Shown: one piece after another, positions 8,301 through 15,283 of the stretch | Layout: each line of letters begins with the position of its first letter | How positions within the stretch are numbered: the stretch's first letter is position 1 | Assembly: GCA_002448445.1 (NCBI GenBank) | Contig: DJYC01000017.1 | Span: 1-37,614, forward strand | Direction: 5' to 3' | Length of the DNA stretch: 37,614 nucleotides | Source: Treponema sp. UBA6988 | GTDB taxonomy: Bacteria > Spirochaetota > Spirochaetia > Treponematales > Treponemataceae | The notes under the pieces: generated by a model | The model's database searches: none | The model's input: only the letters and a program-made list of their open reading frames with translations | Told to the model about the DNA's origin: nothing | Program-made: the position numbers and the translations under genes

Positions 8301-10106
8301 AAGCCCATTTGAATTGAGGGCGGCAATTTTTATTAAATCCGTTCCGGTAAGAATTGGATTGTTTATTTCCAGAACGCGGCAATTTTTTGCATTCGGTTCA
8401 AGAATGTTTCCGTCCTTGCCAACATAAACTGTTGTGTCCGTAACGATTTTTTCGCGAAGGCTGTCTATAGGCGGATTTGTTACCTGGGCAAAGAGCTGCT
8501 TAAAATAGCTAAAGAGGCTCTGGTGCTTTTCGCTCATAACTGCAAGCGGTGTGTCTACGCCCATGCTGGCTGTAGGTTCAACACCGTTACGCGCCATTGG
8601 CAGAACCATCTCGTTTACGTCTTCGTAATTCCAACCGAATGCGCGGTAAAGAATGTTGCGCTCTTCCAATGTGTGCACAGGAATTTTTTTGTTGGGAATT
8701 TTCAGGTCTGCAAGATGAACAAGGTTCATGTCCAGCCATTCACCGTATGGATAGGTGTTTGCGTATTGTGCCTTGCATTCTTCGTCGCTGATGATTTTTT
8801 TCTGAACAGTGTCCACAAGGAGTATGCGTCCAGGCTGCAGGCGGGATTTTATTTTTATGTTTTCTTCCGGTATGTCCAGCACTCCTACTTCGCTGCTAAG
8901 GATTAGCATTCCGTCTTTTGTAATGTAGTAGCGGCTTGGGCGCAGTCCGTTGCGGTCAAGGGTTGCGCCAAGAAGGTCTCCGTCGCTAAAGAGTATTGCG
9001 GCAGGTCCGTCCCAGCTTTCCATCATGGTTGCCCAGTAATGGTAGAAATCTTTTTTCTGGGCATTCATGTTTTCGTCGTGCTTCCAAGGTTCCGGTATGC
9101 ACATCATTACTGCAAGTGGAAGGGGCACTCCGTTCATCATAAGGAATTCCAGAGTGTTGTCCAGCATTGCAGAGTCGCTTCCGCTTGTGTCCACTGCAGG
9201 AAGAACCTTTGACATTTCTGCATCAGAGAGTTTTGCAGAATGGAGGGTTTCTTCGCGGGCAAGCATACGGTCTACGTTTCCGCGTATTGTATTGATTTCT
9301 CCGTTGTGGGCAATGAAGCGGTTTGGATGTGCGCGCTGCCAGCTTGGCTGTGTGTTTGTGGAAAAGCGTGAGTGCACTATTGCAAGGGCCGACTGGTATT
9401 CTGGTGACTGGAGGTCTTCGTAGAAAGTCCTTAGCTCGTGGACAAGGAACATTCCCTTGTAGACTATTGTTCGGGAAGAAAGCGAGCAGACGTAGGTTTT
9501 GGCTAAGGAGGGGGAAGTCTCCCCCTCGCTGCAACCCGCTCCGCGGTTTTCCGCTACCCCTTCTGCGGGGGCATCCCCCGCAACGCCCCCTGTTGCAACC
9601 TTTTCAAAGTTACGCCTTACGATATAGAGCCTGCGGTCAAAGTCTATTCCGATTTTACAGGATTCGGGTTTTGCAACAAAGCCCTGCCAAATTTCTGGCA
9701 TGCAGTCACGGGCTTTTTTTCCAAGGACCTTGGCATTTACTGGAACCTTGCGCCAACCAAGGAATTTAAGTCCTTCTGATGAACAGCACTGTTCAAATCT
9801 TTTCTTTTCATTTTCCGCACCGCCATCACTTGGAAAGAAGAACTGGCCTATGCCGTATTCACGCTCGCCCAAATTGCCCAGCAGATCCGCAGCATTCTTA
9901 CTAAAGAAGTCGTGGCTAATCTGAACCAGGATTCCAACACCGTCTCCTGTTTCGCCAGATGCATCCTTACCTGCGCGGTGTTCCAATTTTTCTACAATGC
10001 TTAGCGCATTGTCAACGATTTTGTGGGACTTGCTTCCGTCAATGTTTACTACTGCACCGATGCCGCAGTTGTCATGCTCGAAACTTGGTTCATAAAGTGT
10101 TTTCAT
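5391..10106 (-). CDS. gltB: Glutamate synthase large subunit with two in-frame repeat insertions
   Basis: GltB makes two glutamates from glutamine and 2-oxoglutarate. The start MKTLYEPSFEHDNCGIG at 10106 has GGAG nine bases upstream and places the class II nucleophile at Cys14 after a short propeptide; the longer open frame to 10232 reads through the leader and is rejected. Domains are glutaminase (about 14-430), central domain, FMN synthase domain with GGxxSGEGGEKPERLGTEYNSAIKQ-type sequence and the 3Fe-4S cysteines in GCSMMRVCQLDTCPFG, and the C-terminal GXGXG beta-helix (GGAGQSFGAF to LGGTGKNLCAGMSGG). At 1571 residues it exceeds the usual ~1500. Two ~31-residue insertions explain the excess: about residues 172-202, between FEKVA and TYVCSLSSRT, and about 615-646, between LFKIAD and AALENLFKQ. 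Both are the palindromic element, in opposite orientations. Confidence 0.95.
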   Translation of the reverse strand: MKTLYEPSFEHDNCGIGAVVNIDGSKSHKIVDNALSIVEKLEHRAGKDASGETGDGVGILVQISHDFFSKNAADLLGNLGEREYGIGQFFFPSDGGAENEKKRFEQCCSSEGLKFLGWRKVPVNAKVLGKKARDCMPEIWQGFVAKPESCKIGIDFDRRLYIVRRNFEKVATGGVAGDAPAEGVAENRGAGCSEGETSPSLAKTYVCSLSSRTIVYKGMFLVHELRTFYEDLQSPEYQSALAIVHSRFSTNTQPSWQRAHPNRFIAHNGEINTIRGNVDRMLAREETLHSAKLSDAEMSKVLPAVDTSGSDSAMLDNTLEFLMMNGVPLPLAVMMCIPEPWKHDENMNAQKKDFYHYWATMMESWDGPAAILFSDGDLLGATLDRNGLRPSRYYITKDGMLILSSEVGVLDIPEENIKIKSRLQPGRILLVDTVQKKIISDEECKAQYANTYPYGEWLDMNLVHLADLKIPNKKIPVHTLEERNILYRAFGWNYEDVNEMVLPMARNGVEPTASMGVDTPLAVMSEKHQSLFSYFKQLFAQVTNPPIDSLREKIVTDTTVYVGKDGNILEPNAKNCRVLEINNPILTGTDLIKIAALNSNGLKAKTLSILFKIADSLGGESLPLAQAGKPSCATPSSGETPQRPLLSAALENLFKQIDQAYAEGYNIIILSDRGVDKTHAAIPAILAVSAVEQYLIKTKKRTAVSIILESAEVRDVHQAAMCLGYGARAINPYLAHEAIAELIDQKILDKDYHTAIDDYNKAVVNGIVKIAAKMGISTIQSYQSAQIFEAVGIAADVIEKYFTNTVSRVGGIGLKEIEEDVRYHHAQGFDPAGLTVNQHLDSVGNHKLRRGPTAESHLYNPETIVALQQATRNADYNRFKEYTALVDSNDHPHTLRAMLEFNFASDGGIPLEEVESVDEIVKRFKTGAMSYGSISEEAHKCMALAMNHLHGKSNSGEGGEKPERLGTEYNSAIKQVASGRFGVTEEYLLSAREIQIKMAQGAKPGEGGHLPGKKVYPWIAKTRYATPGVALISPPPHHDIYSIEDLAQLIYDLKNANRQARISVKLVSEAGVGTIAAGVAKAGAQVILISGHDGGTGAAPISSIHHAGLPWELGLAETHQTLIQNGLRGRVVLETDGKLMSGRDVVIAALLGAEEFGFATAPLISMGCSMMRVCQLDTCPFGVATQNEKLRAKFPGKPEYVENFMKFIAQEMREIMAKLGVRSVEELCGRTDLLKLKDKQGFKRAGLVDMSRVLANSEANKKEACGWKKDRSLFNFELEKRIDLTKLLPDFEKNANSGSGEKDYINIQSTDRTVGTILGSEIQKKFGNSLDDDTYRVNFRGGAGQSFGAFIPKGLTLRLEGDANDAFGKGLSGGKLVIKKPDAFEGDADKNIIVGNVALFGATSGTAFINGVAGERFCVRNSGATVVAEGCGDHGLEYMTGGTAVILGGTGKNLCAGMSGGVAYVLDEKHDLYKRLNHELVKMYALDDETTTLSASTTDEDKLHSLIEQHFAETGSARAKSILENWNHYRKAFKKIIPNDYLKIMKEIAAQEKSGSEHEDAVLAAFRKCTA
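8168..8262 (+). repeat. Palindromic element copy 2, inverted, in frame inside gltB
   Basis: On the + strand this reads GGGGGCGTTGCGGGG, hairpin GCGGGG/CCCCGC, AGAAGGGGTAGCG, then GCGAGGGGAAGGCTTTCCCC, closely matching copy 3 read on the - strand. Here gltB is on the - strand, so the element is inserted in the reverse orientation. It still encodes an uninterrupted peptide (GGESLPLAQAGKPSCATPSS and on). The forward frame used by the other copies would contain a TAG here, so only the reverse frame is usable. Confidence 0.88.
9501..9593 (-). repeat. Palindromic element copy 3, in frame inside gltB
   Basis: A 93-bp insert in the glutaminase domain. On the - strand it reads GGGGGCGTTGCGGGGG, hairpin GCGGGGG/CCCCCGC, AGAAGGGGTAGCGG, GGAGCGGGTTGCAGCGAGG, then hairpin GGGGGA/TCCCCC and TCCTTAGCC. 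The peptide starts GGVAGDAPAEGVAEN, the same frame as copy 1 in purF. Flanking residues join a normal GltB sequence when it is removed. Confidence 0.9.
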
Positions 10107-10120
10107 CTTTCTTCGCTCCA

Positions 10121-10166
10121 AACAACAAAAGGCCGCACGCACAGTTCTTCCACTGTACATGCAGCC
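10121..10166 (-). terminator. gltB leader hairpin 2: intrinsic terminator 5' of gltB
   Basis: On the - strand, 10166-10131 folds into a 15-bp stem with a GGAAGA hexaloop; all 15 positions pair if G-U is allowed. It is followed at once by UUUUGUUGUU (10130-10121). It lies between the gltB promoter and the ribosome-binding site, so it would stop transcription before the operon unless antiterminated. Its outer arms, CGGCAAAGGGGCUGCAUGU and GUGCGGCCUUUU, repeat those of hairpin 1. Confidence 0.82.
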
Positions 10167-10187
10167 CCTTTGCCGACTTTGAGATTT

Positions 10188-10253
10188 AAAAAGGAAAAGG
10201 CCGTAGATAGAATTTTTGCATGGAAATTCCATACAAAAAAAATACCTACGACC
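10188..10253 (-). terminator. gltB leader hairpin 1: long stem with U tract
   Basis: On the - strand, 10253-10199 forms a 27-position stem: 11 bp, a 3x3 internal loop, then 13 bp closed over AUU. It is followed by UUUUCCUUUUU. The base pairs GGUCGUAG with CUACGGCC. On DNA the inner part is a 13-bp inverted repeat with one mismatch around TGGAAATTCCA, so it could also be an operator. The transcript should start at about 10263, immediately before the 5' arm. Confidence 0.78.
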
Positions 10254-10270
10254 TCTTTGCCGTTTATGTA

Positions 10271-10299
10271 ATACTAATGGATTAATGGGGTAATGTCAA
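10271..10299 (-). promoter_or_regulatory. Promoter of gltB-gltD-purF
   Basis: TTGACA (10299-10294) and TAGTAT (10276-10271) on the - strand are spaced by 17 bp. The predicted start, near 10263, gives a leader of about 155 nt that contains both terminator hairpins. It is the only good promoter seen upstream of gltB. Confidence 0.75.
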
Positions 10300-10364
10300 G
10301 TAAGTGTAATTACAAATCTTTATGAAAGTTTTAGCTACATTGAATTAGATGAGTTGAACAGACA

Positions 10365-10514
10365 CGGAAATCAGTTTTGTGTGTAGCTCCCAGTCAAATC
10401 CGTCTGAAAACCCGCGGTGTCGCGGAATAGGAAATTAAACTCGCTGCGCTCGTTCCGCTCCAATGCGGGTTTTCAGACGTCTTTGCCTTCCGCTGCGCAC
10501 AAAACTGATTTCCG
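10365..10514. repeat. 150-bp nested palindrome
   Basis: The outer arms CGGAAATCAGTTTTGTG (10365-10381) and CACAAAACTGATTTCCG (10498-10514) are perfect complements. The inner arms CGTCTGAAAACCCGC (10401-10415) and GCGGGTTTTCAGACG (10465-10479) are too, and the whole is symmetric about 10440. It lies between the gltB promoter and the terminator of the flavin reductase gene. No open frame or gene is seen in 10300-10610. Confidence 0.85.
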
Positions 10515-10610
10515 CACCCCATACATTCATCACGCCCGCTTTACCACACAGCACCTTTGACCTTACGCGGAACCCATACACCCGTAACAAGTGCGTTTTG
10601 CATACATATT

Positions 10611-10667
10611 AAAAAAAAGAAAAGCCGGTGAGTTCTGTAAACTGAACCCAGCCCGGCATTTTTTTTG
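10611..10667. terminator. Bidirectional intrinsic terminator
   Basis: A hairpin with stem GCCGG/CCGGC and inner GUUC/GAAC (10624-10657) is flanked by an A run at 10611-10618 and a T run at 10659-10666, so it can act on both strands. On the - strand it ends the flavin reductase transcript about 30 bp after its stop. Confidence 0.85.
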
Positions 10668-10698
10668 ATTTAGTTTTGCAAGTTTTTTTTTACCGCTT

Positions 10699-12441
10699 TT
10701 ATTTGTTACCCAAGAATTCAAGGGCGCTGTCTGCGGCGATTTTTCCGTAGACGCAGATGTCTGCAACGGCATTGCCACCCAAACGGTTTCCACCGTGGAT
10801 TCCGCCGGTAACTTCTCCTGCTGCAAAAAGACCCTTTACAACAGAACCGCTCTTGTTAAGAACCTGTGCCTTTGTGTTAATCTTTATACCGCCCATTGTG
10901 TGGTGGATTGCAGGACCAACTTCTACAGCGTAGAAAGGAGCCGTTGCTATTGCGCGGGGCATGTCGTCTGCCTTGCGGCTAAATTCCGCATCATTTCCTG
11001 AAGCCTGGTAAGAATTGTATGTGTCTACAGAAGCCTTAAGATCTGCTGCCGGCATACCAAGTTTTTGAGCCAGTTCTTCAAGACTTGCGCCTTCCGTCAA
11101 AAGCCCCTTCTTTGCATAGCCTTCGATTGCCTTTAGTGACTCGCGCACTCCCTGGTCAAACAAAAGATAGGCTGTCTTTCCTGTCTGTGCAAGAATTGCT
11201 GCGGACATAACATCGCGGGTTGCCATTTCGTTTCCAAAGCGCTTGCCCTCGCGGTTCACCATGATTGCACCGTTACCGCGGACAGCTTCCGTAATCATAA
11301 AACCGTTGGAAGGAACAACAGTCGGGTGGGTCTGAATCTGTTCCATCTGAACAAAGTCTGCGTCAAATGGTTCAACCAAAGCGATTGCGTCTCCTGTTGC
11401 ACCCTTGTGGTTTGTAGTTCCAAAGCCTGCAAGATCCGGCCTGTATTTTACGACAAGTTCCGGGCTTGCACCAAAACCGCCAGTTGCAACGATAACTGCG
11501 CTTGCACTTATAGTGTATTCACCTTCTGCAGAAAGAACCTTTACACCTGCAACGCTACCGTCATCAGCCTTTACAATCTGCGTAACCCTGCTGTTGTAGC
11601 GGATTTCCGCCCCGGCAGTTTCCGCCGCCTTAACAAGAACAGGAACAAGGTGGGCACCGATTGCAGCACCGCCCTGAGGCCTGTGGGTACGCTTGTTTGT
11701 GGAACCAGCCATCTTGCCAACATCAGTAAGGTCTGCACCCAAGCCAATAAGCCAGTCAACAGTCTCTGCTGAATGTTCAACCATGTTGCGTACAAGGTCC
11801 GGGTCATTAAGATTGTGGCCGCCCTTAATCGTATCTTCTATATACTGGGCATTTGAATCTTCTATGCCAAGCTTTTTCTGAACGGAAGTTTCACTTGCGT
11901 TAAGACCGCCTGTAGCAGAAGAAGTGTTTCCGCCTGCATTGCCCATCTTTTCAAGAACAATAACCTTCTTGCCCTTGGAAGCAGCTTCCGTAGCGGCAGA
12001 AAGACCAGCACCGCCTGCACCAATAACAACGATGTCTACCTTTTCGTCCTTTAAAGCCTTCTTTGCCTTCTTGGAGGCAATTCCGCGGGATGCGTTAAGG
12101 GCTTCCTTAATAGCCTGCTTTGTTGCGTTGGAAGTAATGGTTGCACCGGAAACAGCATCAACTGAATCCACGCTCTTTCCGCCAAGCACAGCCTCTGCAA
12201 TCTGAGCAATTGCTTCCTTTGCAAAGTCGGTCTCATCTTCCTGCACAGTTTTTATGGCTGTAATCTTACCGCCAGAAACGCTAACAGACATAACAACACG
12301 GTCGTTACGGCCATCTGCACTTCCCGTCCATTCACCGTCGTTAAGCGGCTTCTGGGCAGAAGACTTAATGCCTATAAAGGCCACCACTGCCGCAAGCACA
12401 AGGAACACGGCAGTACACACAATAAATTTCTTGTTTTTCAA
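10699..12441 (-). CDS. Secreted FMN-linked flavoprotein reductase (fumarate/urocanate reductase family)
   Basis: The 580-residue protein has an N-terminal signal or anchor segment (about 5-28), an FMN-binding domain (about 36-115), then an FAD domain of the flavocytochrome c/fumarate reductase type. DAVSGATITS fits the motif at which ApbE attaches FMN to a Ser/Thr. VVIGAGGAGLSAATEAASKG is the FAD dinucleotide fold; NREGKRFGNEMATRDVMSAA and GGIKIN are family active-site surroundings. Such enzymes reduce fumarate, urocanate or similar alkenes outside the membrane as electron acceptors; the substrate here is unknown. The start is a UUG: the frame begins TTG AAA AAC with AGGAG seven bases upstream, and no better ATG exists. 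Three 10-bp repeats precede it, and a bidirectional terminator follows. No apbE is in the window. Confidence 0.88.
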   Translation of the reverse strand: MKNKKFIVCTAVFLVLAAVVAFIGIKSSAQKPLNDGEWTGSADGRNDRVVMSVSVSGGKITAIKTVQEDETDFAKEAIAQIAEAVLGGKSVDSVDAVSGATITSNATKQAIKEALNASRGIASKKAKKALKDEKVDIVVIGAGGAGLSAATEAASKGKKVIVLEKMGNAGGNTSSATGGLNASETSVQKKLGIEDSNAQYIEDTIKGGHNLNDPDLVRNMVEHSAETVDWLIGLGADLTDVGKMAGSTNKRTHRPQGGAAIGAHLVPVLVKAAETAGAEIRYNSRVTQIVKADDGSVAGVKVLSAEGEYTISASAVIVATGGFGASPELVVKYRPDLAGFGTTNHKGATGDAIALVEPFDADFVQMEQIQTHPTVVPSNGFMITEAVRGNGAIMVNREGKRFGNEMATRDVMSAAILAQTGKTAYLLFDQGVRESLKAIEGYAKKGLLTEGASLEELAQKLGMPAADLKASVDTYNSYQASGNDAEFSRKADDMPRAIATAPFYAVEVGPAIHHTMGGIKINTKAQVLNKSGSVVKGLFAAGEVTGGIHGGNRLGGNAVADICVYGKIAADSALEFLGNK

Positions 12442-12451
12442 ATTAATTCTC

Positions 12452-12481
12452 CTATATTGGACTATATTGAACTATATTAGA
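12452..12481 (-). repeat. Three 10-bp direct repeats in the 5' region of the flavin reductase
   Basis: Units CTATATTGGA, CTATATTGAA and CTATATTAGA stand head to tail directly before the ribosome-binding site (+ strand reading). Period is one helical turn. A possible promoter TTGCAT-N16-TAATAT on the - strand overlaps the distal unit. They could be regulator half-sites or slippage. Confidence 0.6.
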
Positions 12482-12528
12482 CTTAATTTCAAGCCATGCA
12501 AAAGCGCACAAGCAAAAAAGCCACGGTG

Positions 12529-13425
12529 CTAATTTCCGGCCAACTTGCATTCCTTCCAAAAGGCCTCCATCTGCTCAAGGCCAAGAGAAGCCATATCCTT
12601 GCCAGGTTCAAGCTGCTCACACTTGTGCTGAACATAAGAAAAGCGCTCGTAAAACTTTTTGTTTGCCCGTTCCAAAGCAAGAACCGGATCCACGCCCAGC
12701 TTCTGAACATAATTCACGGCGGCAAAAAGCATGTCTCCGCACTCCTCTTCCAAATGCCCACTGTTTCCTTCCAAAGAAGCAGACTTAACTTCACCAAGCT
12801 CCTCATTCATCTTTGCAAGGGCAGAATCAGCATCCGGCCAGTCAAAGCCCTTCTTTGCAGCCTTCCGCTGGAACTTGCAGGCCTTTAAAAGCGGGGGAAA
12901 TTCCTTGGGAACTGAATCAAGCACGCAGTCAGACTTTCTGCCTTCAACATTTTCCTTTATGCTGTCCCAAAGCCCGGGCACACTTTCTGCCTTTACCCCC
13001 TTTGCAGCAGCAAAAACATGGGGATGGCGGCGGATAAGCTTTTGGCAAACATCATCCAGCGCATCCTCAAAAGCAAAGCCGTCCTTTTTTCCGCCAGCGT
13101 TCCTGCCAGCTTCCCACTGCTCGTCAAACATAGAGCAAACAAGGGTAGCGTTAAAAAACAAGTCGCCGAGCTCTTCCTTAGAATGCATTGCATCGCCTTC
13201 GGTAATGGCATCAACGGCTTCAAAAGTCTCTTCCACCAAAGCGCCCCTCATGCTGCGCGGAGTCTGCTCCCTATCCCAAGGGCACCCCTCTTTTGAACGC
13301 AAAACTCGGGCAAGCTCAAAGAGCCGGCAGAACGCAGATGCAACCCGGGCAGACTTTTCATCATAGGGCAAAAACTTTTTTCCACGAGAATTCAAGACAC
13401 AAGACTTTTCCAAACCATCGTCCAT
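12529..13425 (-). CDS. mazG: Nucleoside triphosphate pyrophosphohydrolase
   Basis: MazG hydrolyses NTPs and dNTPs to monophosphates and pyrophosphate, cleaning aberrant nucleotides. The 298-residue protein has the two tandem MazG domains of the long form. The first shows CPWDREQTPRSM, EETFEAVDAI and KEELGDLFFN, the metal-binding ExxE...ExxD set. The second shows FDWPDADSALAKMNEELGEV and EEECGDMLFAAVN. The N terminus has ~25 extra residues with little similarity to anything I know, so an internal start is possible, but ATG at 13425 is preceded by GGAAGA. tRNA-Ser lies 26 bp upstream on the same strand and may share its transcript. Confidence 0.92.
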   Translation of the reverse strand: MDDGLEKSCVLNSRGKKFLPYDEKSARVASAFCRLFELARVLRSKEGCPWDREQTPRSMRGALVEETFEAVDAITEGDAMHSKEELGDLFFNATLVCSMFDEQWEAGRNAGGKKDGFAFEDALDDVCQKLIRRHPHVFAAAKGVKAESVPGLWDSIKENVEGRKSDCVLDSVPKEFPPLLKACKFQRKAAKKGFDWPDADSALAKMNEELGEVKSASLEGNSGHLEEECGDMLFAAVNYVQKLGVDPVLALERANKKFYERFSYVQHKCEQLEPGKDMASLGLEQMEAFWKECKLAGN

Positions 13426-13451
13426 TTTTTTCTTCCGTTTTTAATGCAAAG

Positions 13452-13537
13452 CGGAGGCAGCGGGAATCGAACCCGCCTGGCCCTAAAAGGAACCACCGGT
13501 TTTCGAGACCGGCGCAATACCACTATGCGACACCTCC
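13452..13537 (-). tRNA. tRNA-Ser (anticodon CGA)
   Basis: An 86-nt class II tRNA. The acceptor stem pairs GGAGGUG with UGCCUCC (two wobbles) and the discriminator is G. The anticodon arm is CCGGU-CUCGAAA-ACCGG, giving anticodon CGA for UCG. The long variable arm pairs GG..CC around UUCCUUUUAGG, and the T arm is GCGGG-UUCGAUU-CCCGC. CCA is not encoded. Confidence 0.95.
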
Positions 13538-13548
13538 ACGGTGAAGCC

Positions 13549-13576
13549 AGTATAGCAGAATGGGGATTTTTTTCAA
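13549..13576 (-). promoter_or_regulatory. Promoter of tRNA-Ser
   Basis: TTGAAA (13576-13571) and TATACT (13554-13549) on the - strand are spaced by 16 bp. The start would fall a few bases before the tRNA 5' end. Confidence 0.7.
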
Positions 13577-13587
13577 GTGCGCAAAAA

Positions 13588-15273
13588 TTAGTCGGTAAAT
13601 TTCACGTTGAAGAAGAATACATTTGAGCAACCGGCATAGCTTGCCTCAACTCTAAGCACATAAGTTTCGGTCGTACTGAAGTCTTCTGCACTTGATGCTT
13701 TACTAAAGCTGACGGCAGCACCAGTTCCATGACTTGGACTTGCCTTATTTGATTCCTTTCCAGAAAGAAGCAGCTTCCAGCTCCAGCTAACGCCTTCCGT
13801 AATGGGCTCAGAGCCACTAACCGGATAGGCTGCAAGACTAATGTTAACTGCTGACGACTTGTTGAATGACAATGGACTTGTCACAGTTGCGGATGGAGCA
13901 GAGTCATTTGCCTTGACCGTAATTTGGGATGCAACGGATATTGCTCCGTTTCCTGAATATACGAATGGCTTCGTTGTTATTATACAAGTGGATTCACCAG
14001 AATCCATGTAGAGATTTTTATGTGTATAAGCTTTTATGAAGTATTTTTGCCCATCATTCGCTATGGTGGAACAAGAAATGGTTATGGCATTCTTTCCTGT
14101 TACGGTGCCGGATTTAAGGAAGTTTGCCGTAGTTTCAGTATTCCCCCTATAAACCCTGTATGAAAGGACAGCATCAGGATGACCTGCGGGGGGAACAAGC
14201 ACAAGGTAGGCCTTTCCGTCTTCACCGTAAATCGTGTTGTCGTTAACAGTTCCATCATGATTATTTGATTGGGAATCTTCATATGTCAACGTGCCACCGC
14301 CAGTATTTTCGTACGACACTTCCCCAATCTGTTCTGCGGAAGCGTTAATTTCTACGGCAGAGGTAAAGCCCATCATATCAATGAATTCAACCACATAGGA
14401 TTTTCCGGAGTATAGGCTTTCACCTGTTTCATAAAACAATGTAGTCCCGGATGCGCCTGACGTGCCTGGAGAAAAAACGGCATTTCCTTCAAAGCGACTA
14501 TATGTTTGGCCATTATAATCAACTGCTGCTGTGCTGGGGTTAACAACAGGGGTAGAAGTTACATGCAAATCGATTCCGCCTGTAAAAGTAACGGTTCCCG
14601 GGTTCTGCAGGGATTCAATGCTGATGGTCCTTCCGTCAATCCTCAGATAGGCAAGATCCTTATGAATGTACCTGAGAGAGTCTGGATTCGGCAAATTCAT
14701 AAAAAGAACTGCCTTGTTTTCTGCATTGGCAAGACAAACGCTGCCCTGCATTAGAGGCGGCACGCTGTTGCAATAAAGCGGAAAGGAATAAGATCCAAAG
14801 TCTTCCAAAGAATAGGGATGCTTTAAATTTATGACTTCGGTAATCGGATGAAAGCCACCTTCCCTTTCTCTTAGGAAATCCGCAGAATATTCAATGTGGA
14901 TAATAGAAGGATCCGTCAAATCCTGAGAAACAAAAACTCCGTCTGCTTCCGAGACGGTTTCCGTATATGAATCTTCCAGTCCATAGACAAGGCTTTGCCC
15001 CTTGGTAAACACAAAGCGCTTGGGATTGCGAAGGTAATAGCTTACGGACACAGGGGCATCGGCAGAGGAAATACAAAGCTGTCCGCCCGAGCCTTTCTGC
15101 GTGGGGGAAGCAACTTCATGCTTTTCTATTGCCGCCGTATTGGTCATCAAGTCAAAATATTCATGGACATCATTGTTAAAGGATCCTGAAATTCCGGAAC
15201 AGGAATACAGGAAACAAGCTGCCGCCAAGACTAGAAATACGCATGCGAAAACAGATGACTTTATTTGTCTCAT
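13588..15273 (-). CDS. Envelope lipoprotein of unknown function
   Basis: I do not recognise a named family. The start MRQIKSSVFACVFLVLAAAC at 15273 is set by AGAGGGGG upstream; it gives 561 residues with a signal peptide and lipobox LYSC/S, so the mature protein should be lipid-anchored at about Cys25. The rest is rich in Ser, Thr and Tyr, with beta-type sequence and segments resembling Fn3 or Ig-like repeats (for example LVLVPPAGHPDAVLSYRVYR). That segment echoes WVEGDPDAVLKYEVVI in the next gene upstream, suggesting related domains. It is the last gene of the cyclase operon, starting 10 bp after the stop of the barrel protein gene, so it probably acts with it at the outer membrane. A conserved job cannot be inferred. 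Confidence 0.8.
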   Translation of the reverse strand: MRQIKSSVFACVFLVLAAACFLYSCSGISGSFNNDVHEYFDLMTNTAAIEKHEVASPTQKGSGGQLCISSADAPVSVSYYLRNPKRFVFTKGQSLVYGLEDSYTETVSEADGVFVSQDLTDPSIIHIEYSADFLREREGGFHPITEVINLKHPYSLEDFGSYSFPLYCNSVPPLMQGSVCLANAENKAVLFMNLPNPDSLRYIHKDLAYLRIDGRTISIESLQNPGTVTFTGGIDLHVTSTPVVNPSTAAVDYNGQTYSRFEGNAVFSPGTSGASGTTLFYETGESLYSGKSYVVEFIDMMGFTSAVEINASAEQIGEVSYENTGGGTLTYEDSQSNNHDGTVNDNTIYGEDGKAYLVLVPPAGHPDAVLSYRVYRGNTETTANFLKSGTVTGKNAITISCSTIANDGQKYFIKAYTHKNLYMDSGESTCIITTKPFVYSGNGAISVASQITVKANDSAPSATVTSPLSFNKSSAVNISLAAYPVSGSEPITEGVSWSWKLLLSGKESNKASPSHGTGAAVSFSKASSAEDFSTTETYVLRVEASYAGCSNVFFFNVKFTD

Positions 15274-15283
15274 ACGACCCCCT

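Noticed and set aside
10107..10232. Upstream extension of gltB to 10232
   Set aside because: It would translate the two leader hairpins; Cys14 and the GGAG site fix the start at 10106. The 5' extensions of gltD to 5464 and argS to 26664 were dropped for similar reasons.
10213..10239. DNA operator only, at the inverted repeat around TGGAAATTCCA
   Set aside because: It is the inner part of a longer RNA stem followed by a U tract within the leader, so attenuation explains it better; an operator role is not excluded.
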